A stretch of DNA of 38,697 bases from Phoronis ovalis (lineage: Eukaryota > Phoronida > Phoronidae), in NCBI GenBank assembly GCA_028565635.1, contig JAOXYB010099159.1:1-38697 (forward strand), given 5' to 3'. The notes beneath the pieces were generated by a model, which was not told where the DNA came from, ran no database searches, and was given only the letters and a program-made list of their open reading frames with translations. Made by a program: the position numbers and the translations under genes. Below, in pieces: positions 1 through 11,000 of the stretch (its first letter is position 1; every line of letters starts with the position of its first letter).

Positions 1-51
1 CACCCTCCGGAATTCAGGATGGTGTAAGGTGGCGCTACGGTCGCAGAGTGC

Positions 52-220
52 AGACTTGACAAGTCCCTATGGACGGCAAACACTCAACATATATATAAAA
101 AAAAAAAAAAAAAAAATATTTTCGAGATAATTAAAAACACTGATGTAAAACACATAAAAAAGAGAAATAAATTTTTTTTTTTTTTTTTTTTTTTAAGTTC
201 ATAGGGACTTGAGCAAGTCT
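52..220. repeat. Imperfect fold-back with poly-A / poly-T inner ends
   Basis: The left arm (52-74) and the reverse complement of the right arm (197-220) share AGACTTG, CAAGTCCCTATG and a final AC. The left arm is followed by an A-run ending near 116, and the right arm is preceded by a T-run of about 23 (172-194), so the A and T runs pair as well. This looks like a small inverted-repeat element or two oppositely oriented copies of a retroposed tail. I cannot name a family. Confidence 0.55.
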
Positions 221-1477
221 ATAGCATATATTCCGAACCTATTTCTAAGACCATTCATGATTTCTCAACTCTGTTCTACTCTAGTTAATGTGTATTATTT
301 GCTAATCAAATAAGATTATTGCTTAGAAACTATAACCAAGCAGCCAATGCTGTACATATTGCATTAGCAAGAGTATTCCTTAATTAATATCAACTATAAA
401 TTATATGTATTTGACCAATTACAAAATAATTTGAATTGCTTCCTGTACAACATTTGTTAAGGGCATCCCAGATATGACCCGACACTTTAACTATTTTCAC
501 ATGAAACTTCTGTCAAATGTGTAGAATATTAGATTAGTGTATTGGCAAACAGGCCTACCTAGCTAGCGGGGACTTGAACCATCAATCTGCACTCACGCAC
601 GTGTTTCCCTTCCTATTGAACCCTTTTTCCTGGTTTCGCACAGAGATTCCTGCTATTCGAACTGAACCGTCATTTCTGTGGACTGTCAGGAACTCAAACA
701 GCAATTCCTGAGACTCAAGCAGCAAGTGGGGGGCAGAAGTTTCAAATTATTTAGTGATTTTTTATCTAAGATCATATTAATTTCAAGGGATTTATTTTTT
801 CGGATACAACCCTATGTCTGCCACTGATATTATACACTGTTTTGTTAATCTCTGCACAGACTGCATATCTTGTACATTTACAAAAGCCAAAAAAACTGAA
901 TGACTGCATCTGACATCCCATGTTGATTAGAGAGATTAAGAAAAATATATAAACTCAATTTGGCAGTATTAATGTAGTACTGCATGATTTGAGAAAACTA
1001 GATATTTTTATAACTTATTTTGTGTGTATATAAAACACCCATTCTAATGTAATTTAAATATCTTCATTATTGGCATGCCAGTAAAACATTGGTCGGTGTC
1101 TGATGTAATTCATTACTTTAAACCTGTTAATTAAGTTTTTAGGATTTAGGTAAACAGTCCAGTCAGTTTAGGGAATACATACAATTCATCACATTATTGC
1201 AAAAAATCTATAACTTTAAGCAACCACAGTATCAATTCTTTCACGATGCAGCTCTCCGTAGTCTTGAGAGGGTTTATATTGGCTTGCTTTATGTGGTCTG
1301 CGTGTTGCTTTTCCGTATCGATTTTGCAAATCTATTTCTTTTGCATTTAGCGCATTTCCTTCTTTGTGCTAGAGTCGAACATTATGAATAATGCTATCGT
1401 ACCTTGTAAAACTATCAAGTTATGCTGTAACTACTGTTGATATTGTCAGGAAATTAGGTTTTGTTATAAAACCAAGC

Positions 1478-1485
1478 TGACGTCA
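1478..1485. promoter_or_regulatory. CRE-like palindrome TGACGTCA
   Basis: An exact full-length cAMP-response-element octamer about 480 bases before the first ATG. An 8-mer can occur by chance, and no TATA box or start site could be fixed nearby, so promoter function is only a possibility. Confidence 0.25.
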
Positions 1486-1595
1486 TGGCTGTCCTGATTT
1501 CTCATCATCGGGGGTAAAATACAAATAAGTATATTATATTAATTCATAATTATAGATTAACACTTTTATAACTCTGGATAGCATCATAGAGTATT

Positions 1596-1619
1596 AATGT
1601 ATGTTCAAGAACATACATT
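1596..1619. repeat. Short perfect palindrome
   Basis: Eleven-base perfect arms (AATGTATGTTC and GAACATACATT) around two central bases. It could be a dimer-binding site or a cruciform-prone stretch. No function is evident. Confidence 0.5.
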
Positions 1620-1941
1620 TTGTTAATCAGGTTTACATTTTTTAGCACGGGAAGGCTGTTTCAAGAGCTGTTCTTTTCTGGATAGTAACTACCATGTGAT
1701 CACTGCTAATGAATATGCATATACTTTGTTTTGTCTGAGAATCTTCACTATCATTTACTGTACTATTAGTTATATTATAGAAACATTAAACACAGGATCA
1801 TCCAAAAAGTGTGGAGTAGCTTTTAAATATGTGCACTTTTATTTTGCGTTGAACATTTTGTCTGGTTACTTCACATCACTACTTTTATAGTATAGGATTA
1901 ATTAATATACTAAGATTAATAACATGATCATTTTTTTGTAG

Positions 1942-2096
1942 GGTCTTGGAAGGGCGTAGCAACATGACAGAAATAGAGCAGAGGCTTGCTAGCATGCGCT
2001 GGGGGAGTAGCCCTGCTGGGGACTTAGATGAAGATTTCGATGGAGGACAAAACTCTGCAAAGCTATTTGAAAGATCTCGTATCAAGGCCTTAGCAG
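1942..2096 (+). CDS. SPTBN1: Beta-spectrin exon 1a: 5' UTR end and N-terminal tail (residues 1-44)
   Basis: After the acceptor there are 22 non-coding bases, then ATG at 1964 in AACATGA context. The peptide begins [11 protein letters not shown] and ends [14 protein letters not shown], which matches the vertebrate beta-spectrin N-terminus ([18 protein letters not shown] in human). It ends in phase 1 before GTAATT, so the Asp codon is completed by exon 2. The acidic stretch DLDEDFDGG before the conserved block is typical of the variable head. In-frame sequence upstream of the ATG has no ATG in the exon, which supports this start. Confidence 0.93.
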
Positions 2097-5000
2097 GTAA
2101 TTTGTTGTTGGTATATACAACTTTAATTGTAGAAATCTTTTTAAAATCCCCATGCTTCTTTCCTCTTACATTTGTCTGAACTCCGCAGCGCTGATGCAAA
2201 TCTTGGTGGTTGCATATGAAGCTTGCTGCTTGAGTCTTAAGGGAAAGGATGTGTAATTCTTGTCTGGAATTCTTGTGCGTATTGACTCAGTGTGCTGGTG
2301 CTGACATTTCAGGTGAACTTCATGCAGTCATGCTGCATTCATTGCCTGTTCACAACTGTCTTGAGGCAATGAAGGTGTACTCATCTGGAAAAAATTTATA
2401 TTTCAAGTAATACCTTTTGAGAAAAATTTTAGATCTTTAATGTGTCTAAACATATTTTTTTATTCTGGTTTCGATGTTCGTGATCCAGAAGGGGAGGTCT
2501 TCATTGGTAGTAGCTGATTTTCTCCAGAAATTACGGGGAATATTTTGGTACCCAAGATTGTCAATGAGGCTACCCTACTTTGTTGTCAGATAAGTTAGAT
2601 GCCATGTTTGTTCATGTCTATTCTGAGGATTGTGATCGCCTTATTTTTGATCAGATCAAACATTCCGGAGCTGTTTCTTCAGTAGCTGCTGGACTGATGA
2701 TGTGATATTGTTGCCAATGTTACATTAGCTTCTAAAAATTTTACTATTATTTGGGTACAGTTTGTAGAAAAATGGTCAAGCTTACAGTCTTTGTAGGATC
2801 ATTTCCTGGTCATTTATCATAGAGCTAGTCCAACTTTCTGTTTTGGAACTAAACAGACATCCCCCTTTCCTTCGCTTTGCCGAAGAATTATTACCAGTCC
2901 ATTGATTTGTTCAAAATTTTAATGTTAGCAAAACAGTGTGTGAATTGATTGTTTAATCTGTTTTCGAATTCTCCTGTGATTTTGAGCAGACCTATTTATA
3001 CAGCATATTGATTATTGTAATGTAGGCCAAAGGCTATAGCACATGCAGGTAGCTTTATAGAGTCACTTGTCATGCATTATTTGTCATTTTTAAAATTCAG
3101 TGATATTGTTATTGGAGAAGATGTGAGCGAACTATCAGAAAACTGCTTTTTTACGGTTTCTTTCAATTGCCAAAAAAGGGGCAAACTTTTGCGATATTGT
3201 TAAAATGTAGATTTATTATGTTTTGAAGGAACAGTGCACGCTATATCAAAATAAAGAATAAGCGATGTGAATCATAGTATTTCAGTTGTATTGAATACAA
3301 CCAATTCTTTCAATCTTATTGCAACGAGATTGGGCAATGATGTTATTGTTGTCCATTTACCCTGAGAATTATTCTAGGTGTGTTTTCACTTTCTTCAACA
3401 CGGTAGGGAAATGAATAGTCCCATCACTGATTCACGGAGAAATTATGGAATAGGGTTAGAACTTCCCTGCGATTACGAAATTGACAGGCGATATAAATTT
3501 ATTAGAAAACCTTGTGATCTCATCCCAGGTTTAATTGTATCACTCACCAGTAATTAAACTTTTTAAACCCAACTGCCCTTTTAAGGGCCACAGCATTTTC
3601 AAAAGAACTAATCAGCTTTGTGTGTCTTTATTTTTTTTCCAGGGGAATGTATTTATGAAAAATCCGTTAATCAATGGCAATGCTTCCTTAAGTTTGAGAT
3701 AATACTGTGATCTCTTTTTATTGCCTATCATATTCAAGAATTTCGTTTTGCTGAATAATGGCTTAATTCAAGGTTAAACAGCATTTTAAAACTTCCCTAA
3801 TATCTGGTTCTAAACGGGTTTCTACTTGTATTTGAGGAAGTGCTTGTATTTTGAAAATATATTTTAAAAGTTAGGCTTCTAATCAAGGAATCGTTTGATG
3901 CCTTTTGGAAAATAAACATCTTAAATGTAAATTCTTTGAGGATAAAAATCAGTGTTAATAATTAGGCATCTGTTATGTTTTGGTTAATATGGTATTCTAA
4001 ATGTTGGGCTTCTTTTCAAGTGAGGGCTTATATTTGGATAAATAAGGAAGTTTAAAGTTGAGGTTCTGTTAAAGAACAGGCTTTTATTTAATAATTGTTA
4101 AATTTATAAAAACTTCTATTTTTTGAAGCTTTCTATTTTTATTTAGTATTTTACATTTTGAACTTATTTCAACTTTATAGTTCGTCATTATGTAAGTATT
4201 TAGCCAGCTAGTTCCGATGATTCTCATCGTAACCTTGTTTTTTTTTCCGCGTGTATATAGTTGGTCTTGAAGTCTTGATGTTTCCTAGCCCGTACCATTG
4301 ACAGACATCCGTGGTCATATTGCAAGAGGAGCAAAATGTATCCTCAGCATACCCTTGCAACACACTTATAAAACTCCTTGCGCCTTTAATCCGTAGGAGA
4401 TAATTTATACCGATCTGAATGTTTCCTTCACCTGTTTTTTGTAAGAGGTTGAGAACTTTTCTGTATCAAGTTTTAGTTGAGAGCTTGACAAATTGTTACC
4501 TTGGAAAATTTTGTCACCCTGCATTGTGTTTGGTGATATATTTTATTGGACCCTTCCTATGAGCGTTTGTTGTTCCATAAAATGTTTGTCTCCATTACCT
4601 CCATTTTTAGCTACCAATCATTATTTTTATGTACATTTCTTCAGAAGAATACTACAGATGATTGTAGAACATCCAATCATTGATTTAGTTGCTCCATCAC
4701 TGCTATATAGTAAACGTACAACCTTTGTAATTTTGTTGGCTTGCTATTTAAAGCTCATTACATCGCAGTTATATTTTGGCATATGTTTATTTTAATAAGC
4801 GCATACTTAATGAAGAATTTATTATTCATCGATTTTTAGTCAGATATCTGGATTCCATGAACTTAAATCATCATAGCGTTAATGGTTTGCCACACACAGA
4901 ACATTTAGAACATTAAGGGTCTCTTCACTCACTGTAATCTTACCTATAAAGCAACAAACATTTAGTTAGTGTTTAACTTATTAAACTCCACAGATGCAAA

Positions 5001-8000
5001 ACTCAGTGGTATAACTACTTTAAACCAGAAACCCAGCCTGAGATTAACTTATTAACATTTCCAAATTCCCTGATGACCATATGTCCTAATATAAACCATT
5101 GGAATGCTTTTGAAAATACAGTGCTAGAAACACTTGCATTTTGTACAGACATATATGTTGAATTACATTTTAAAATATTTTGGTCATTCTCAAAATTGAC
5201 TTTTGGTTTCTTATATGAGGCATTGTGATCTCTAAAGTAAAGTTACAATTTTGTAGCAGATATAATTCATGCATTGTCTTTTTTCATATATATAGTCTTG
5301 TTGACATGCGAAAGTACATTTGGAAGCTCTAAATTAAGAGGCCACTCTTCAGTCGGAACAGGACTCCTGCTACAAGTTCATTTATATAGAAGTTGGCTAG
5401 AAGCTTCTAATTTGCAGAGAACGTTTTCAGGGATAATCTTCAGACATTTTGCAGTCATGTTTTTGTAAACTTTTTATTAGAGAGTGTATTAGTCACCAGG
5501 TGGCATTATAGTATAGCTCTGTGTTTGACCTAGATAATCCCTGATATTTATCCTTCATCATATATTGAATACCATACTTGTTAGTCATTAGGAGGCAGCT
5601 TTTCACTGCTCCTGAATGCTAGTTGTTTAAAATAGTTTTTGATTCAAGAAAATATAGGAAAAGACAATTTTGTTAAGTCACACTGCACAAATTATCTTTA
5701 TTCATGCTCTGAACTAGTTAATTAAACAGTAATTAGTACATAATTAACCTAATACAATGTAAACATGGTGCATCCCTAATGGAAGACGATTTTCTTAGTA
5801 TACAGCAGATACAATCTCGAAAATTAACTGGATTCAATGCAAATGCATATTAAGCATTGTGCACTTAATCATTGTAACAGTTTGTCATAGTAATTCACAT
5901 TAGATTTTATCTATAGATAACATGTATATAAGGCAACTCCCACAAGTTGTCAAGAGTCTTTCCCACAGTATAAAATATTACAGCAAAACCTCTGTATTTC
6001 ATTTAAATTTATAATATTATCTAATATATGACTGTGTACTTAAATGTAATAAAATTCTGTATTAAATGATAAACTATAGTATGCCTATATCTATTTCTAG
6101 TACCAAATGTGTTTATGAGTGTCACTGAATGGGGAATTCAGTTACTTAGTACTCTTATCAGTTGGTCCCAGTAGTCAAATAGAAATCAGTGAACCTATCT
6201 GTTTCTGTATCCTTTGACCCGAGAACAAATGATTCTTCCAAACCGGCACGTTATTAGTTATGACCTGCTGTAAGCGAGTAGCGTGGGGTTAACTGTCTGG
6301 ATTCAAGGCGTTGAAAAGTACTAAAAAATAGTCTTTAAGTTTATTCATAAATTGATTTACATGAATCTAAAATAGGTGTAAAGTAGGTGTGTCATGATCA
6401 ATACAAGTAACGCCTTGTCTTGAGCTAGCAATTTGGTCATGGACGTAATTTTATGTAGTACTGGATTATAAATCTGTTCATACCATATATTCCTGGGATT
6501 ATAAATCTGTTCATGCCATATATTCCTGGGATTTACTAAAAGTGTATTCATAGAAGGTTTGACATGGAGAGAGTGGATGTGTTTGCTAAAATACGCCGAC
6601 TAGCAGGTAAATTATTATCCGTGTTTGGATTTTTAATTTCAGGTTTCTTGCTGATGTATTTTGAGCAAAACAGTTGCTTGCCCTTGGGTTTATTGTTTGC
6701 CTTTCATTACTTATATTGTGTGACCTATGTGTGTTAGATTATTTTTGAGACCAAGATCCATTTCTCGGCAGTTCACCGTATCTGGGTCATCACCCAATGG
6801 TGTAGTGGTAAGTCACCCTATCTGGGTCACTACCTGTTAATGAATGCAGACAGTGTGCAAATAAAGGCTAGTAAAAAATGAAGGTTAATAATAGTACCTA
6901 TTATGATATATATTTTGATTGCTGTGTGTAAATGATAACCAAAAGATTTATGTTTTTTTGATAGATAGTAGATGTAATTAGTTTTCACTGGAACATACTT
7001 TTTTAATAGCATCATAAACCTAGTAACGTGCATTTATTTTTCTCCGTCGATTTATTTTGACCTAGTCAATAAATTAAGTTCAGAAAAGGGGATAAAGCAT
7101 GAAAGTTTAAATCAATTTTGTTTATGAATTCTTATGGTGTTCGGGCAAATATGCATAATGATAAATATAGCTATCTATACATAAATATTCATCATTATCT
7201 GATAACTTGCATGTTTCTGTACACCTTATTTGCCTTGTGGACTAGGAAGATAGCTACTAATACAGTTATCAGTAGAATCTATGGCATTTAAAGTTTCTAA
7301 CCATAGAAATGAAATATCAAATAACTAGATTTTGAAATGGTTTATTAATGTTTCCTCTTGCATACTCGGCCCTCTCATCCGATAGGTGACACGTAAGAAA
7401 TTTATGGCAGAATGCCACTGCTCACTGTTAACCATCTTTGCTGTTGTCTGATTTGTCAGACGAAGCAAAATGCAACGAAAAGTGCGGCCATGAAAATGCA
7501 GTCAGTTGGAAACTCCCCAAGACCTCTCTTTGTCATGAATGCTAGCTAATTGGACTCCTGAAATTTGAGTACAAATGAGTGCAGTCAAAGTTGTTAATTA
7601 GTGTTCGTTTTTGCAAGGGTAGAGGAAGCAGGAAGTACTAGTGACTATTAACAACAAGGATGTTAATAATATACTGAATTTTTTCTTTACAGATGAACGT
7701 GAAACAGTACAGAAGAAAACATTTACAAAATGGGTGAACTCTCACCTGGCTAGAGTGGGTTGCCGCATTAGTGACTTGTACATAGACTTACGTGATGGCA
7801 AGATGCTTATAAAATTATTAGAAGTACTATCAGGAGAAAGATTGGTAAGTTGTTTGCTTTCAAGATTGTTTGTTTCTAACTGTGTAAAATGTGTTGTTGA
7901 ATATTTGTTATTTTCTTTTTTTTTGTTTTATTGGTATGCTGTGCATGATTACATCAGGTCATGTATCATAAATTAGCAAGAGTCTTTACACAGACCTTTA

Positions 8001-11000
8001 AATATCCGCATTTTGATTGTGTTAATGCTTTACTTGTGTCATAAAAATTAAGAAAAAATATAAATTTAAGGTTGTACTTACTATATTGTTTTATAATGAC
8101 ATAACTGTATAAAATAACAATAAATACATTTTAAAGCAAAACAAAATTAGGGTCAGGCTACTGGCATATTCCGATCAGTGACAAATTAGTTTGTTTGAAA
8201 GCTGATAAAATTGCACTACAAAACTACATTATCTACTTGCAGCCCAGACCTACAAAGGGGAAAATGCGAATCCATTGCCTGGAGAATGTTGATAAATCCC
8301 TGACGTTCCTTACTGAACAAAAAGTACATCTTGAAAATATGGGAGCTCATGATATTGTAGATGGAAACCAACGTTTAACATTGGGTCTTATTTGGACAAT
8401 AATCTTGCGTTTCCAGGTAAATATTATTTTACAGCATTACAGAGTAACGAAGGGAGCTAAAAACTTATTTTTTCATGTGAGAAACTGAGAGAATGAGTAG
8501 CTTGTAGAAATGAATAGTAATTAATTGTATACATGAAACTGTTGATTTGTTCATCATGAAAAGGATGATTTATATGGATTCCCCTTCAAGATTCTTGACT
8601 GACAACTCCATAATCTGATTCATGGATAGAGACACATGTTTTTGTGAAGTGATACAATAATTGTTAAGGTATAGATGAGACTTTCAAGAAAATTATGCAC
8701 CTGTCCTGTTTTGTAAATACTGTAAACGTGTAGTGAAAAATAAGTACTATATAATTACACCAAATGTCCTTTTGAGATCAACCAGCATGAGATATATTAA
8801 TGTATTGTTTAGATTCAAGACATCACAGTCGAAGAGGTGGATAACAGTGAAACCAGATCAGCTAAAGATGCCCTGCTTCTCTGGTGCCAAATGAAAACAG
8901 CAGGATATACAAATGTTAATGTCAGAAACTTCACTACCAGCTGGCGAGATGGTCTGGCATTTAACGCTCTCATACACAAACACAGGTTAGGGAACACTTG
9001 CTTCTTCACATTTTCTATATGGTTATGTGACATTGTTATGGGTATATTAAATCATGTTTGTTTGCTTGTGTGCTTTAAGCGCCATGCAAGTTGTTAACTA
9101 CCTACAGACCCATGCTGTGCGACTCCTGGTTGTCAAACTTATCAGGTTATGCTATCCTTGATCACATGTGTCCTGTTTACTTTGTAGTTACATCAAAAAA
9201 AACTAGATTAAATCTTCTGTGGAAGGAAGTAAAAAAAATAATCTTGTTTTTTTTTATCTGTCTAATGGTCATGTGTACTTGATTAATTTGAAACCATGCT
9301 TGAGCCATGCAGTTGTGTTTCCAAATACATACCAGTGTAAACTATTAAAGTATATCCTTTATTTTGCAGACCTGATCTGATCCAATTTGATAAACTTACA
9401 AAAGCGAATCCAATAAATAATTTGAACAATGCATTTAATGTTGCTGAGGAAAAATTGGGACTCACCAGTCTGCTTGATGCTGAAGGTAAGTTATCAGTAA
9501 TTTGTTAAACTGCATACACTAGTATTTAGCATTATATGTAGATTTTGCAGGCTTACCATAACATATAAGGTACAGTCAGCTTTTTGCCTGATAAAAAATG
9601 TATTTGGGTGTACTTTAGAAGTATTGTCAAATGTTTGATTAAATTGTATGTATAATTTCATCTGATACAATGTTTCTGTTTGCTGTAGATGTTGCTGTTG
9701 AGCAGCCTGATGAAAAATCTATCATCACTTACGTAGTCACATACTACCATTACTTCTCCAAGATGAAGGCAGAATCTGTTCAAGGAAAGCGTATTGGAAA
9801 GGTAAGCCATGAAACAAATAAGGTATCCTGAAATTTACACAAGGAGTAAATTGATTTGTGACAAAAAAGTTTGTAAAACTCTGGGAAAATGAGATGAATT
9901 TTCTAATTCTGTCTTGCCTCATGCATTTGTTGTGTATTTTTCACAAGTTTTGTAAGTTATATGCATGCTTATAGTTTGTTGCCATTTACTACTACACAAC
10001 TGTTTTGGTATGTTGAGAAGTGTCCCAGATTGTTGATAGCATCTTTGATTGATTTTGTGAATGCTGTTAATGAGCATACAGAAACAGTTCTTTATTTTAT
10101 CAAATTCTTTAGGTGCTGAATAATGCCATAGAAAATGAAGATATGATTCAAGATTACGAAAGACTTACTTCCGACCTACTACACTGGATCGAGCAAACTA
10201 TTAGCATCTTAAATGAAAGGCAATTTGAGAATTCCCTGCAAGGAGTACAGGCCCAGCTGACACAGTTCAACACATATCGAACAGTTGAAAAACCTCCAAA
10301 GTATGTTGGAGCTTTATCTTTATGATTGTAGATTACAGCTTATTTCCCTCTTGTTTACACTGTAGTTATAATTCTAAAGTAAACAAAAAGCACTGTAGGA
10401 AAAGGGGAATTCACATTTTAATATTTCTGTACATTGTTCATCAGTATAATTGTAGGGAAATTCGATTGCCCTGTAAAAAGTTGAAACATTTCTATGTATT
10501 TTCAGATTCGGTGAAAAAGGCAATTTGGAAATACAGCTTTTTACTCTCCAGAGTAAAATGAGAGGCAACAACCAGAAACCTTACTTTCCCCCAGAAGGCA
10601 AACTCATTTCGGATATTAACAAGGCATGGGAAAGACTCGAAAAAGCTGAGCATGAAAGAGAATTGGCTCTTCGTGATGAACTAATTAGGTAATGAACCAA
10701 TCCATGTTCAGCAGATAGACTAGTCACAGAGTTAGACAAAGATTCTGATATCGTATGAACTCATTTCTTGGCAAAAAATAGTTATTTTTCTGTTGTTGTT
10801 TTTTTGAAATACATTTGTAGTATAGAGTGTGATAGCAGAAATGTTAACGATTGTCACTATTTCTCATCCAACCAGGATACTGACCTGTTTAATAAATGCA
10901 CTACTTAATATGCTTAAAAGGGATGAAAGTAAGCAAGTAGGCGCTTTGTCTGTATCATATTAGCCTGCATTGTTACTGCTTTTGTTTTAGGCAAGAAAAG

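Larger units (their letters stand above)
1..1941. other. 5' flank or 5' UTR intron, no coding sequence seen
   Basis: AT-rich sequence with short chance ORFs only. The first coding exon is preceded by a good acceptor (T-rich tract then TAG at 1939-1941), so at least one upstream non-coding exon should exist. I could not place it; it may lie before this window or within this stretch. Notable items are the fold-back at 52-220, a CRE-like octamer at 1478-1485 and a palindrome at 1596-1619, listed separately. Confidence 0.6.
2097..7692 (+). other. Intron 1 (5.6 kb) containing a possible second first exon
   Basis: The longest intron. Most of it is AT-rich and featureless, with only chance ORFs (for example near 4493-4795 and 5274-5468, which show no domain or splice logic). 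Exceptions are a coding-like relic at 2464-2705, a 33-bp tandem repeat at 6465-6530, the candidate alternative first exon at 6564-6606 and a tRNA-like fragment at 6779-6830. Confidence 0.85.

Noticed and set aside
545-700. tRNA-like T-arm words (GGTTCAAGTCC on the minus strand)
   Set aside because: The stems do not pair properly and no A-box is found at the right distance.
1885-2199. Minus-strand ORF over exon 1a and other antisense ORFs over exons (for example 26131-26376, 26604-26874)
   Set aside because: They are antisense shadows of conserved spectrin exons with no own features.
7641-7692. Upstream extension of exon 2 in frame (reads [15 protein letters not shown])
   Set aside because: It is the pyrimidine-rich intron end read through the acceptor; it starts without ATG and has no homology.
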